Assembly (NCBI GenBank): GCA_904395885.1 | Contig: CAJFOF010000001.1 | Span: 25,765 to 89,764, forward strand | DNA length: 64,000 nt | Direction: 5' to 3' | DNA from: an uncultured Lachnospiraceae bacterium | GTDB taxonomy: Bacteria > Bacillota > Clostridia > Lachnospirales > Lachnospiraceae | Shown here: positions 31,147-41,215 of the stretch, in pieces | Layout: each line of letters begins with the position of its first letter | Numbering within the stretch: position 1 is the first letter of the stretch | Notes under the pieces: model-generated | Told to the model about the DNA's origin: nothing | What the model saw: only the letters and a program-made list of their open reading frames with translations | The model's database searches: none | Made by a program: the position numbers and the translations under genes

Positions 31147-32508
31147 CTATGTTTCTTCTGGTTCCCTCTCTTCTTCTGTCTCTTTTCGGACAACCCGCAC
31201 AGACTGAATCATTTTGTTGCCCACTTTCAAAATCTGAAACTCATATCCAAAACATTCCACCACCGGATTCTCTCCTTCATCGGGAATCCGTCCCAATTTC
31301 GAAATCAGAAAGCCATTAATCGTATCGTACAGTTCCTCATCCTCTTCGTCAAATTCAATTCCCAGAACACCGGATACCTCATCCAAAGGCGCCATGCCGC
31401 TGAGTACAAAGCTTCCATCTTCTTGAGCCGCAATGAAATCTTCGTCCACATCGTATTCATCCAGAATATTTCCTACGATCTCTTCCAGAATATCTTCCAT
31501 AGTAACCAGGCCGGCCGTCTGACCGTATTCATCCACCACAATCTCCAGATGGATCTTTTTGGACTGCATTTCTTTAAACAGCGTGTCCAGGTTTCTCGTC
31601 TCCGGAATAAAATGGGCCTCTCTCAAAAGCTGCGGTATCTTCTCCAGAGGCCTGTCTCTGTATTCAGGTCTCTCAAAAAACAGAACAGCATCCCTCATAT
31701 GTAAGATTCCGATAATATCATCCACATCTTCTCTATACACTGGATATCGGGAATTGCTCCCCTCTTTCAGAATAAACTGCAAAGCCTCTCTTAACGGCAT
31801 TGTACCGTCCAGAGCAACTATATTTTTCCGGTGGGTCATAACGTCCTCTGCGTTCTTGTCTCCCATCTCAAAAATATTGGTTATCATCTCAGCCTCGTCG
31901 GCTTCCAGAACCCCCTGCTCATGGCCCTCATTGACCATAGACATGATCTCTTCCTCTGTCACATTATCGTCAGATATATTGCTGTCGATTCCGGCTAATT
32001 TCAGCAACAGATCAGAAATTCCCTCCATAACTGCTGTGACCGGCAGGCAGATCTTCATAAACACATTTACCACAGGCAAAAGGGTTAATCCCCATCTCTC
32101 AGGGTTTCTGGCTGCCAGCTTTCTTGGAATGATAACGCCCAAGACAATCAAAAGAATCAGAAAAATCAGGGCGGTTACGACCACGCAGACAGGCGTCAGC
32201 CAAATCATGTTCAGAGAGAACCGGCTGCTCAGCATATACGCCGCATTGAAGGCTGTCTGACCCAGAATGCAGAAGCCGGCTGCCAGTCCTATCGCATGGA
32301 CCACCAGATGAAACGTATTGAGAAAGCGTTTCGGCTGGTCTGCCACCTTCAGCAGCTTCTTTTTCTGAGAATCTCCCTCCTCAGCCTCCTCTTCCAGCTT
32401 GGGCACATTCAGATTCTGGATTGCAGATTCAAATCCATAAAATACCGCACTCAGTATCAGGAAAATGATAAACAGCACTATACTGGCGGGCGAATAACCA
32501 TCGTCCAT
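31147..32508 (-). CDS. CNNM/CorC-HlyC-type membrane protein (DUF21, CBS pair, transporter-associated domain)
   Basis: VTEEEIMSMVNEGHEQGVLEADEAEMITNIFEMGDKNAEDVMTHR; EIVVDEYGQTAGLVTMEDILEEIVGNILDEYD. Confidence 0.92.
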   Translation of the reverse strand: MDDGYSPASIVLFIIFLILSAVFYGFESAIQNLNVPKLEEEAEEGDSQKKKLLKVADQPKRFLNTFHLVVHAIGLAAGFCILGQTAFNAAYMLSSRFSLNMIWLTPVCVVVTALIFLILLIVLGVIIPRKLAARNPERWGLTLLPVVNVFMKICLPVTAVMEGISDLLLKLAGIDSNISDDNVTEEEIMSMVNEGHEQGVLEADEAEMITNIFEMGDKNAEDVMTHRKNIVALDGTMPLREALQFILKEGSNSRYPVYREDVDDIIGILHMRDAVLFFERPEYRDRPLEKIPQLLREAHFIPETRNLDTLFKEMQSKKIHLEIVVDEYGQTAGLVTMEDILEEIVGNILDEYDVDEDFIAAQEDGSFVLSGMAPLDEVSGVLGIEFDEEDEELYDTINGFLISKLGRIPDEGENPVVECFGYEFQILKVGNKMIQSVRVVRKETEEEREPEET

Positions 32509-32602
32509 TGGACCATCAACACTCCTTTTTTAGAATATAGCAAGCTCTATCATACCATCTTTCCAAATATTCGTCAATGGCGCCAAAAGGCCGGAACCGG
32601 AT

Positions 32603-32950
32603 TTATGTATCCAGTTCCAGACTTATTTTTAGGGCATAGTCCACCTTTTTTTGAAGCTCTCCGTCAATCCGGCATATTTTTTCTTTGAGGCGCTGCTTAT
32701 CAATGGTTCTGAGCTGCTCCAGCAAAATCACCGAATCCTTTACCATATTACAGTGGCGGGCGTCCAGCTCCACATGAGTCGGTAATTTTGCTTTATTCAT
32801 TCTGGAAGTAATCGCCGCGCAGATTACGGTGGGGCTATGCTTGTTCCCTACATCGTTCTGAATAATCAGCACCGGCCGGATTCCTCCCTGCTCAGATCCG
32901 ACCACTGGCCTTAGATCAGCATAATAGATATCTCCGCGTCTGATGATCAC
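32603..32950 (-). CDS. mazF: MazF/PemK family endoribonuclease toxin
   Basis: [49 protein letters not shown]; downstream of alr. Confidence 0.94.
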   Translation of the reverse strand: MIIRRGDIYYADLRPVVGSEQGGIRPVLIIQNDVGNKHSPTVICAAITSRMNKAKLPTHVELDARHCNMVKDSVILLEQLRTIDKQRLKEKICRIDGELQKKVDYALKISLELDT

Positions 32951-33057
32951 GTTTTCACTCTCCTATCCTTCGGATAGTATTGACATAAACCGCTGGGTGT
33001 ATACATTAAAAACGGTCACATGATACTTTATGCGAAGATATAAGCTGCTGTGCAGCC

Positions 33058-34233
33058 TTACGAATTCAGGCAGGCGGCGGTCTCAGTCAGGACGCCGTTT
33101 CGGATATAAGCCCTTGGCACACGTTTTCCAATTCCACATAAAATTTCGTAGTGAAATCTTCCGGACAGAGCGGCCATCTCTTCTGCCGTCAGTTCTATTT
33201 TCCCAGATTTTCCCAAGAGGACGGCCGTCGTTCCCTCTTCAGCTTCCGGAATATCTGTCACATCCACCATAAACTGATCCATACAGACTCTTCCCAAAAT
33301 CGGCGCTCTCTTTCCGTCTATCAGAACGTATCCTTTGCCGGACAGGGACCGGGGATATCCATCCCCGTAGCCTGCGGCAACCGTCGCTACTCTGGTAGGT
33401 TTTTCCGCTTTGAAAGTTCCGCCATAGCTGACCTCTTCTCCTGCTTCAATATTCTTAATATATGTAATTCTTGCCTTCCAGGAAAGAGCCGGATTCAACT
33501 GCACAGCCTTGTGATCCACCTCGTCGGAAGGATACAGTCCATAGATCGATATGCCGGCCCGGACCATATCCAGGGCCGTACCGATTCCATCGATAATTCC
33601 TGCACTGTTGGCACAGTGGCAAACCGGGATCCGAACGCCCCTCTCCGCCAAAAGCCTGTTAAAATACAGATATTTCTCATACTGGCAGCCAGCCGCTGTC
33701 TTATCTGCCTCATCCGCCCTGGCAAAATGAGTAAAAAGTCCCTCGATCTCCAAGCCCGGCAAGCCGGCCAGAGATGCCACCATATCAGCAGCCTCGACAG
33801 TGGGCTTCATGCCGATCCGATTCATCCCCGTGTCCAACGCCAGATGAATTTTCCCTGTCTTTTTTAATTCTGCTGCTATTTCTGCAAAACGTCGGATCGC
33901 CGACTCCGTAAACATAGCGGGCCTGATGTCCTCCTCAATCAATTGACGGTAACGGCATTCTGCCACGGGTCCCAGTATTAAAATGGGTTTTTCGATTCCA
34001 TGGCGCCTCAGCTCAAGCGCCTCATCCGCCGCTGCCACAGCATACCCTTCCACATAAGGGTCGATGGCACCTGCAACCTGGACGGCGCCGTGGCCATAGG
34101 CATCAGTTTTAATCACACCGATCATCCCTGTTTTTTCCGGGAGATTCTTTTTCATTTCTTCCATATTCTGTCCAATGGCATCCAAATTCACCTCTGCCCA
34201 TGTTCTGTCATAAATCCAGTCTGAATGCTCCAT
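33058..34233 (-). CDS. alr: Alanine racemase
   Basis: RTWAEVNLDAIGQNMEEMKK..VIKTDAYGHGAVQVA; CMDQFMVDVTD. Confidence 0.96.
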   Translation of the reverse strand: MEHSDWIYDRTWAEVNLDAIGQNMEEMKKNLPEKTGMIGVIKTDAYGHGAVQVAGAIDPYVEGYAVAAADEALELRRHGIEKPILILGPVAECRYRQLIEEDIRPAMFTESAIRRFAEIAAELKKTGKIHLALDTGMNRIGMKPTVEAADMVASLAGLPGLEIEGLFTHFARADEADKTAAGCQYEKYLYFNRLLAERGVRIPVCHCANSAGIIDGIGTALDMVRAGISIYGLYPSDEVDHKAVQLNPALSWKARITYIKNIEAGEEVSYGGTFKAEKPTRVATVAAGYGDGYPRSLSGKGYVLIDGKRAPILGRVCMDQFMVDVTDIPEAEEGTTAVLLGKSGKIELTAEEMAALSGRFHYEILCGIGKRVPRAYIRNGVLTETAACLNS

Positions 34234-34269
34234 TTTTTCTTTCCTCCGTTTTTCCGTCTCTTTTTTAAA

Positions 34270-35856
34270 TCATTCTTCCTGCCTCATAACTCTGCCCAGA
34301 GCGTCGGCAAGCTCCCCAGCCAAGAGACCGTAAGCTCCGCCTTCTCTCCGCAGCAAATCTCCGGCAAGCCCGTGGAGATATACGCCTAAAAAAGCCCCTT
34401 CTGCCGGTTCCATTCCCTGGGCACAGAGGGCCGCAATGGCTCCTGTCAGCACATCACCGGAACCGGCCTTTGCCATGGCGCTGTTGCCGCTGGTGTTCAG
34501 GAAAAGCCTTCCCTCCCGGTCTGCCGCAGCCGTAGCTGCATCTTTCAAAACACAGGTAATTCCATAGCGCCGCGCATATCCGGAAGCCGCCTCTGCTATA
34601 TTTTCCTGAAGATCCTTTATCGTCTGCCCTGTAAGGCGCGCCATCTCCCCCATATGGGGCGTAATAATCACGCTATCTGTATAAAACCGGGTCATCTCCG
34701 GATTCGCCGCAATCGTATTCAGTCCGTCGGCGTCCAATATAATTGCAGAGCAGGCGGCGGAAAGAACTGCCGGAACCAGGTTCCTGACGTAAGGTTCTGT
34801 TCCAAGTCCCGGTCCTAAAACCACCGCATCAGCCCAGACACACTGTTCTTCCAGAAAGCGGCCGAATCTTTCTGGTTCTTCTTCCACTGCCTCAATCTCA
34901 TAGGTGCTGATAATCGCTTCAGGAATCTGACTCTGCAAGATCTGCCTGTTAGCCTCCGGCGTCAAAATCTTCACCAGCCCTGCTCCGCACCGGTAAGCCG
35001 CCTTTGCACTCAGGTAAGCCGCTCCACTCATATTGACCGATCCGGCCACAATTAGGACGTGGCCAAAGGTTCCTTTATTTGAGTAAGCCGGCCGTTTGGG
35101 AATCAGATTCAGATCCTCCGGCCCATAAGAAAAAGCAGTCTGTTTGCTCTCCCCTGATTGTTCCACAGCTTTCTGAAAACTGATCTGGGGAAATCCGATA
35201 TCGCCAATGACCACCGTTCCGGCAAAATCCCTGCCCGGATACAGAACTGTCCCCCTCTTTTCCCATCCAAACGTCACGGTCACATCTGCTTTTAGAGCGA
35301 TTCCCATCATCCGGCCGGTATCAGAATGGATTCCAGAGGGCATGTCCACTGCCACTGTCAGTTCTTTTTCCTGTCCCTTCAGCATCTCAAGGAATCTACG
35401 GTAATCTCCTTCTACATTTCTTGCAAGCCCCACTCCGAAAACTCCGTCGATCAGAACCTGGCAGCGCCCAGGAATAAAGTCCGTCCATTCTGTCACCGGA
35501 ATCCCCAGCTTTTCTGCAATAGACCTCTGAAGGCGGCACTCTTCCGTTTCTCTCTCTCTGTTCCCGCACAAAAGCACCGTCACATAATAACCATCCAAAA
35601 ACAACATTCTGGCAGCCGCAATCGCGTCTGCTCCATTGTTCCCCGTACCGCAGGCAGCCCAGACGAAGGCGCCTTTCTGCACCCTCTTTCTCACCTCATC
35701 TGCCACGCAGCAGGCCGCTCTCTCCTGAAGGACCAGAGACGGGATCCCAATCTCCTCGATGGTGTATCTGTCAATTGCCTTCATCTGTTCTCCTGTCACC
35801 AGACTCCGCATAGCCACTCCTCCCAACATTTCAGCGGTGCGGCCAGAACCCCGCAC
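34270..35856 (-). CDS. Bifunctional NAD(P)H-hydrate repair enzyme (epimerase + ADP-dependent dehydratase)
   Basis: N-terminal YjeF_N (VWAACGTGNNGADAIAAARML); C-terminal carbohydrate kinase-like NTSGNSAMAKAGSGDVLTG. Confidence 0.93.
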   Translation of the reverse strand: MRGSGRTAEMLGGVAMRSLVTGEQMKAIDRYTIEEIGIPSLVLQERAACCVADEVRKRVQKGAFVWAACGTGNNGADAIAAARMLFLDGYYVTVLLCGNRERETEECRLQRSIAEKLGIPVTEWTDFIPGRCQVLIDGVFGVGLARNVEGDYRRFLEMLKGQEKELTVAVDMPSGIHSDTGRMMGIALKADVTVTFGWEKRGTVLYPGRDFAGTVVIGDIGFPQISFQKAVEQSGESKQTAFSYGPEDLNLIPKRPAYSNKGTFGHVLIVAGSVNMSGAAYLSAKAAYRCGAGLVKILTPEANRQILQSQIPEAIISTYEIEAVEEEPERFGRFLEEQCVWADAVVLGPGLGTEPYVRNLVPAVLSAACSAIILDADGLNTIAANPEMTRFYTDSVIITPHMGEMARLTGQTIKDLQENIAEAASGYARRYGITCVLKDAATAAADREGRLFLNTSGNSAMAKAGSGDVLTGAIAALCAQGMEPAEGAFLGVYLHGLAGDLLRREGGAYGLLAGELADALGRVMRQEE

Positions 35857-35948
35857 CTACTTTGTATGCCAATAAATGCCGGAAAGGCGCCTCCGCTGCC
35901 CTCACCGGCATTCTTCCCCTGACCCATTGCCCTGAAAACAGACATAGA

Positions 35949-36641
35949 TCACTTTTCCTTCTTTTTTTTCGTTTCTTTCTCTTTCTTTTCCCTTTCCTCT
36001 TTATCCTGCATACTGCACACCCGGTAAGACAAACGCATTAGGCTTTCTGACAGATGAACATTCTCTACCACCACATCGTCCGGCACCACCAGGTCTGTAT
36101 GGGCAAAATTCCAGATAGCCTTTACTCCTGCCTTAATAACCCGATCTGCTATCTCCGGAGCCTTTGTCTTCGGTATTGTCAAAGCTGCTATCTGAACCTC
36201 ATTTTCCACAATGAACTGCTCCAGATCTTCTACACCGCGAATCTCAATTCCACGGACTACCAGGCCGATGAGGCGGGGATTAATATCAAACATTCCCTTG
36301 ATCATAAAACCTCTCTTCTCAAAATTCGCATAATTTGCAATGGCCTGTCCCAGATTGCCAGCTCCGATAATAATGATATTATGCTGGCGGTCAATTCCTA
36401 GAATTTTGGCAATTTCTGTATAGAGATACTTTACATTATAGCCATAGCCCTGCTGCCCAAAACCGCCAAAATTGTTCAAGTCCTGACGAATCTGGGATGC
36501 AGTTACTTTCATCCGTTTGCTCAGCTCATTGGAGGAAATGCGTTCTACGCCATCTTCCAGGAGTTCTCCCAGATAACGGTAATACCTGGGCAGCCGTGAA
36601 ATGACTGCTTTGGAAATCACCTTATCATCCACATTTTCCAC
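35949..36641 (-). CDS. rex: Redox-sensing transcriptional repressor Rex
   Basis: VISRLPRYYRYLGELLEDGVERISSNELS; IIIGAGNLGQAIANY. Confidence 0.95.
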   Translation of the reverse strand: MENVDDKVISKAVISRLPRYYRYLGELLEDGVERISSNELSKRMKVTASQIRQDLNNFGGFGQQGYGYNVKYLYTEIAKILGIDRQHNIIIIGAGNLGQAIANYANFEKRGFMIKGMFDINPRLIGLVVRGIEIRGVEDLEQFIVENEVQIAALTIPKTKAPEIADRVIKAGVKAIWNFAHTDLVVPDDVVVENVHLSESLMRLSYRVCSMQDKEEREKKEKETKKKKEK

Positions 36642-36798
36642 CTGACCTTTCTCTTTCCAATTCTTTTTTCTGACTTCTATTATAAATTTGTGTCAAATTC
36701 TTGTCAAATTGTTTTTTTCTCACAGCATGTACTTCTTGCAAAAAAGACCCCTGTATATTATACTAAAGCCGTAGTTTTTACGCATTCAGGAGGTTTTT

Positions 36799-38796
36799 AT
36801 GATACTATCGTGCAGTAATATCTGCAAAGCATTCGGAAGCGATACCATTTTGGATCACGTCTCCTTTCATATAGAAGAACACGAAAAAGCGGCCATTGTA
36901 GGAATCAACGGTGCCGGGAAATCCACTCTGCTAAAAATAATTATCGGCGAGCTGCCGGCTGATGACGGCGTGGTGGCTGTCTCCAAGGGAAAAACTCTGG
37001 GTTATCTGGCCCAACATCAAGATCTGGACAGCAGCCGTTCCATCTATGATGAGGTTCTGGAGGTAAAGCGGCCAGTTCTGGAAATGGAAGAACGGCTCCG
37101 TTTTCTGGAGAGGGAAATGAAAGAAAAAGACGGGGAAGACCTGGAAGCTATGTTCCGGGAATACAACCGGCTCAGTCACGAATTTGATCTGGCCAACGGC
37201 TATGCCTGCCAGAGCGAGGTTATCGGCGTACTGAAGGGTCTGGGCTTTGGGGAAGAGGACTTTTCAAAGCCGATCTCCACACTCTCCGGCGGCCAGAAAA
37301 CCCGTGTCGCTCTGGGAAAACTCCTGCTTACCGAACCGGATATTCTGCTTCTGGACGAGCCTACCAACCACCTGGATATGGAGAGTATTGCCTGGCTGGA
37401 AACCTATCTTTCAAATTATACGGGAAGCGTCATTATCGTGGCTCACGACCGGTACTTTTTGGATCGGACTGTCAAAAAAATCATCGAGCTGGACGGCGGA
37501 AAGTCCACGGTCTTTTCCGGCGGCTATACGGCATACAGCGAAAAAAAAGCTCTGCTCCGTCAGGCCCAGGTCAAAGCATATTTGAACCAGCAGCAGGAAA
37601 TCCGCCACCAGGAAGAGGTCATTGCAAAATTAAAGTCTTTTAACCGGGAAAAATCCATCAAGCGGGCGGAAAGCCGCGAAAAAATGCTGGCAAAAATCGA
37701 AGTTCTGGAAAAGCCCACAGAAATCAATGACGCTATGGACATACATCTGGAACCCAGGGTAGTCAGTGGAAACGATGTCCTTACTGTGACCGGGCTGTCC
37801 AAGGCCTTTGGCCCTCTCTCACTCTTCTCCGATGTAAACTTTGAGATCAAGCGGGGAGAACGGGTTGCTGTCATCGGAAACAACGGGACAGGCAAGACCA
37901 CCCTGCTGAAGATCATCAATCAGATGGTTCCGGCTGATTCTGGCGATATTCGCCTGGGGTCTAAGGTTCAGATCGGATATTATGACCAGGAGCATCAGGT
38001 TCTCCACATGGAAAAAACGGTCTTTGAAGAGGTTCAGGACGCCTATCCCAATATGAACAATACCCAGGTGCGGAACATTCTCGCCGCTTTCCTTTTTACC
38101 GGCGACGATGTTTTTAAACGGATCAGTGATCTCAGCGGCGGGGAGCGGGGACGGGTCTCATTGGCCAAACTGATGCTGTCTGAATCCAATTTTCTGATTC
38201 TGGACGAGCCCACCAACCATCTGGACATTACTTCAAAGGAGATTCTGGAGGACGCCCTGAACCGCTACACCGGCACAGTGCTCTATGTGTCCCATGACCG
38301 GTATTTCATCAACCGCACGGCCACACGTATTTTGGAACTGACCGGACAGACGTTTATCAGTTATATCGGCAATTACGATTATTATCTGGAAAAGAAAGAC
38401 CTGATGCAGTCACTCTACGCTTCCAGGGAGCCGGAAACCCGCAAAAATTCTTCCGGAAGCTTCTCCTCCGGCGGATTTTCAGCAGCTCCTTCCGGCGCGC
38501 CCCTCACCGCGGAAGACGGTGGCGGAAAAGCGTCAGCCTCCACTGATTCCAAGCAGGACTGGAAAGCCCAAAAGGAAGAACAGGCCCGCATCCGGAAACG
38601 CCAGAATGAATTAAAACGAACCGAAGAAGAAATCCACCGCCTGGAAACCCGCAACAGCGAAATTGATGAACTCCTGACGCACGAGGACATCTGCCGGGAT
38701 GTTCCTAAGCTGATCGAGCTGAACACTGAAAAGGAAAATCTGGAAGAGCGCCTGCTGGCTCTCTATGAACAGTGGGAATCCTTAGCTCAAGCCTAA
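36799..38796 (+). CDS. ABC-F family ATPase
   Basis: Two NBDs (GINGAGKSTLLK, GNNGTGKTTLLK), two signature motifs (LSGGQKTRVALGKLLL, LSGGERGRVSLAKLML), no TM domain. Confidence 0.95.
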   Translation: MILSCSNICKAFGSDTILDHVSFHIEEHEKAAIVGINGAGKSTLLKIIIGELPADDGVVAVSKGKTLGYLAQHQDLDSSRSIYDEVLEVKRPVLEMEERLRFLEREMKEKDGEDLEAMFREYNRLSHEFDLANGYACQSEVIGVLKGLGFGEEDFSKPISTLSGGQKTRVALGKLLLTEPDILLLDEPTNHLDMESIAWLETYLSNYTGSVIIVAHDRYFLDRTVKKIIELDGGKSTVFSGGYTAYSEKKALLRQAQVKAYLNQQQEIRHQEEVIAKLKSFNREKSIKRAESREKMLAKIEVLEKPTEINDAMDIHLEPRVVSGNDVLTVTGLSKAFGPLSLFSDVNFEIKRGERVAVIGNNGTGKTTLLKIINQMVPADSGDIRLGSKVQIGYYDQEHQVLHMEKTVFEEVQDAYPNMNNTQVRNILAAFLFTGDDVFKRISDLSGGERGRVSLAKLMLSESNFLILDEPTNHLDITSKEILEDALNRYTGTVLYVSHDRYFINRTATRILELTGQTFISYIGNYDYYLEKKDLMQSLYASREPETRKNSSGSFSSGGFSAAPSGAPLTAEDGGGKASASTDSKQDWKAQKEEQARIRKRQNELKRTEEEIHRLETRNSEIDELLTHEDICRDVPKLIELNTEKENLEERLLALYEQWESLAQA

Positions 38797-38807
38797 AAGG
38801 AGGCACT

Positions 38808-39011
38808 ATGAAACAATATACAAAACTCCAGCGCCGGCTGGCTTTAGCCGGCGCCGTTTTCCTGATCTTTATCTATATCTTGGCTTTGGTCTTTGCCCTC
38901 TCTGACAGCCCGCTGGCTCCCAGAGTCATTGCCGCCGCCATTTTCTGCACAGTCGCTATTCCGATCTTTATTTACGCCTTCATCATGGTAACGAAAATGA
39001 TGAAAAAGTAG
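38808..39011 (+). CDS. Small two-TM membrane protein
   Basis: MKQYTKLQRRLALAGAVFLIFIYILALVFALSDS...YAFIMVTKMMKK; AAAGGAGG RBS. Confidence 0.75.
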   Translation: MKQYTKLQRRLALAGAVFLIFIYILALVFALSDSPLAPRVIAAAIFCTVAIPIFIYAFIMVTKMMKK

Positions 39012-39060
39012 GACGCGGCCTGCTGTTTAATAGTATGTTCAATCCTTCGTTTAAAGGAGA

Positions 39061-39261
39061 GTGTATGTAATAAATCAACGATGTATCTCCAACGAATGCC
39101 TCAGCTCCACTTTAAAGGAGCTGGAAGCCGATCAGCTTGTACATCGAGAAGAGTATCCTCAGATCCCGCCAAAAGTGGAATACAGTTTAACGGAAAGAGG
39201 AAAATCTCTGATTCCCATTTTGGACAAAATGTGCGAGTGGGGAGATAAAAACCGGATTTAA
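39061..39261 (+). pseudogene. Truncated HxlR-type HTH regulator (C-terminal half only)
   Basis: [50 protein letters not shown] matches the HxlR C-terminal pattern; N-terminal half missing. Confidence 0.75.
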
Positions 39262-39323
39262 CTATCCGATATGGACGAATCCGGATCTGTCTGCAGCCCG
39301 GTCTTTTCCAAAAGAACCGGGTT

Positions 39324-40541
39324 TCATTTGCTCAAAAGACACACAGTCTCTATGCTCCCTGTCCAGGGGAAGAGGTCCACGCCCCACCCTTCTCTGGCGT
39401 GATAGCCCAGAGTCTTCATATATCTCAAGTCTCTGGCCAGAGTATCCGGACCGCAGGAAATATAGATAACCCGTTCCGGTTCCAGGGCAGCGATGGAATC
39501 CATAAAAGCCTTTGTGCTTCCTGTCCGGGGCGGGTCCATAATAACTACATCGGCCTTCCCTTTCCGCCTTGCCATCTCCGTCATAAACCGTCCTGCATCG
39601 TTACAGTAGAAACGGATATTGTTCACACTGTTGCGTCTGGCATTCTGGACGGCATCTCTCACCGCGTCCGGATTCAGTTCTATGCCGATCACTTCTTTTG
39701 CCTTTTTGCTGGCAATGATCCCAATCGTACCGATCCCGCAGTAGGCGTCAATGACTGTCTCTTTACCCGTCAATCCGGCCATTTCAAGGGCTTTTCCGTA
39801 GAGGATCTCTGTCTGGACCGGATTGACCTGATAAAAGGATTTTGAGGAAATCCGAAAGGTGCAGCTACACAGGACATCCTCGATATATCCGGGGCCGTAA
39901 AGGGTGTGTTCTTTTTCTCCCAAAACCATGCTGGTTCCCCGGCCGTTGATGTTCTGAATAATGGTGGTAATATCCGGATGTTCTTTCAACAGGGCTTTGA
40001 CGAAATTATTTTTTGAGGGAAAAACCGGAGATGCTGTCACCAGAACTACCATGATCTCTCCCGTAGAAAATCCCCGTTTTACCAGCACGTGCCGCAGCAG
40101 CCCGTAGCCGGTATCTTCATCGTAATTGCGGATCTTAAATGATGGAAGGAGGCGGCGAACTGTCCCGATGATCTCATCTGCTTTTTCATCCTCAATCAGA
40201 CAGGACTCTACCGGAACGATCCTGTGGCTGTTCGCCTCGTAAATTCCGGAGACTGGTTTCCCTCTTCTGTCACAGCCAAATACAGCGTGAACTTTATTGC
40301 GGTAATGGTAAGGATTGTCCATACCGATCATCCCGCGCAAAGGACACAGCCCCTTCAGCAGAGCTGACAAAGTATTCTGTTTCGCTTTCAACTGTTCCTG
40401 GTATGACAAATGGAGGTACTGGCAGCTTCCGCATTTGCCTGATACCGGACACGGAGATTTTGTATGCCTCACAGGTTTTCCTCTTTTCTTTTTCTGATTT
40501 TCTTGCATTTTTTTCGTTCCAGCCTTATGATGATTTTGCAT
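39324..40541 (-). CDS. 23S rRNA (uracil-C5)-methyltransferase, RlmD/RumA-like
   Basis: CPVSGKCGSCQYLHLSYQEQL; VIDAYCGIGTIGI; VIMDPPRTG; ISCGPDTLARDL; start uncertain. Confidence 0.9.
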   Translation of the reverse strand: MQNHHKAGTKKMQENQKKKRGKPVRHTKSPCPVSGKCGSCQYLHLSYQEQLKAKQNTLSALLKGLCPLRGMIGMDNPYHYRNKVHAVFGCDRRGKPVSGIYEANSHRIVPVESCLIEDEKADEIIGTVRRLLPSFKIRNYDEDTGYGLLRHVLVKRGFSTGEIMVVLVTASPVFPSKNNFVKALLKEHPDITTIIQNINGRGTSMVLGEKEHTLYGPGYIEDVLCSCTFRISSKSFYQVNPVQTEILYGKALEMAGLTGKETVIDAYCGIGTIGIIASKKAKEVIGIELNPDAVRDAVQNARRNSVNNIRFYCNDAGRFMTEMARRKGKADVVIMDPPRTGSTKAFMDSIAALEPERVIYISCGPDTLARDLRYMKTLGYHAREGWGVDLFPWTGSIETVCLLSK

Positions 40542-40562
40542 AAATGATAAAAGGAGCTTACT

Positions 40563-41114
40563 ATGACTGAATTTACACTTTTTTCCGGACGCCCCCAAGG
40601 AGCCGATGCCCTTGGCCGCCTGAAGAAGGAACTGGATACCTACGATCTGCTGGATCAATTACAGATCCCTTATTTCCGGGTGGATCACCCGGCTGTGGAT
40701 ACCATTGCAGAATGCAGCGCTATCGGCGATCTTCTGGGTGTCTCTATCTGCAAAAATTTATTTCTCACCAATGCCCAGAAATCAAAATTTTATCTTCTTG
40801 CAATGCCGGGGGACAAAAAATTCCGCACGGCCATTCTCTCCAAGCAAATCAGTTCTTCCAGACTGTCCTTTGCCGGCCCAGAATATCTGCAGGAGTTTCT
40901 CGATCTGACCCCCGGCTCAGTCAGCATCCTGGGATTAAAAAACGACACCGGCTGCCGCGTCCAACTCCTGCTGGACAGGGATGTCGTCCTGGGACAGGAG
41001 TTTTTCGGCTGTCACCCCTGTATCAATACATCCAGCCTAAAGCTGGCTACGGCAGACCTGCTGAACACATTTCTCCCTTACACCGGCCATTCTCCAATCA
41101 TCGTAGACCTTTGA
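40563..41114 (+). CDS. YbaK/ProX-type aminoacyl-tRNA deacylase (prolyl-tRNA editing domain)
   Basis: KNLFLTNAQKSKFYLLAMPGDKKF, SSSRLSFAGPEYLQEFLDLTPGSVSILGL. Confidence 0.9.
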   Translation: MTEFTLFSGRPQGADALGRLKKELDTYDLLDQLQIPYFRVDHPAVDTIAECSAIGDLLGVSICKNLFLTNAQKSKFYLLAMPGDKKFRTAILSKQISSSRLSFAGPEYLQEFLDLTPGSVSILGLKNDTGCRVQLLLDRDVVLGQEFFGCHPCINTSSLKLATADLLNTFLPYTGHSPIIVDL

Positions 41115-41133
41115 CAGTCTGGCCTGTCACACA

Positions 41134-41213
41134 GAAAAATAGGGGTACCGCACAGTATTCTTCTCCGGAAATCTCAGGAATTCTATTGTGCGGCATCCCC
41201 TCTATTTTTTTGT
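41134..41213. terminator. Bidirectional intrinsic terminator between convergent genes
   Basis: gaaaaataggggtaccgcacag...ctattgtgcggcatcccctctatttttttg. Confidence 0.85.
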
Positions 41214-41215
41214 CC

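Noticed and set aside
41134-41213. Long hairpin between YbaK and aminopeptidase P genes as a novel RNA
   Set aside because: Symmetric A-tract/T-tract flanks and convergent genes make a bidirectional terminator a sufficient explanation.
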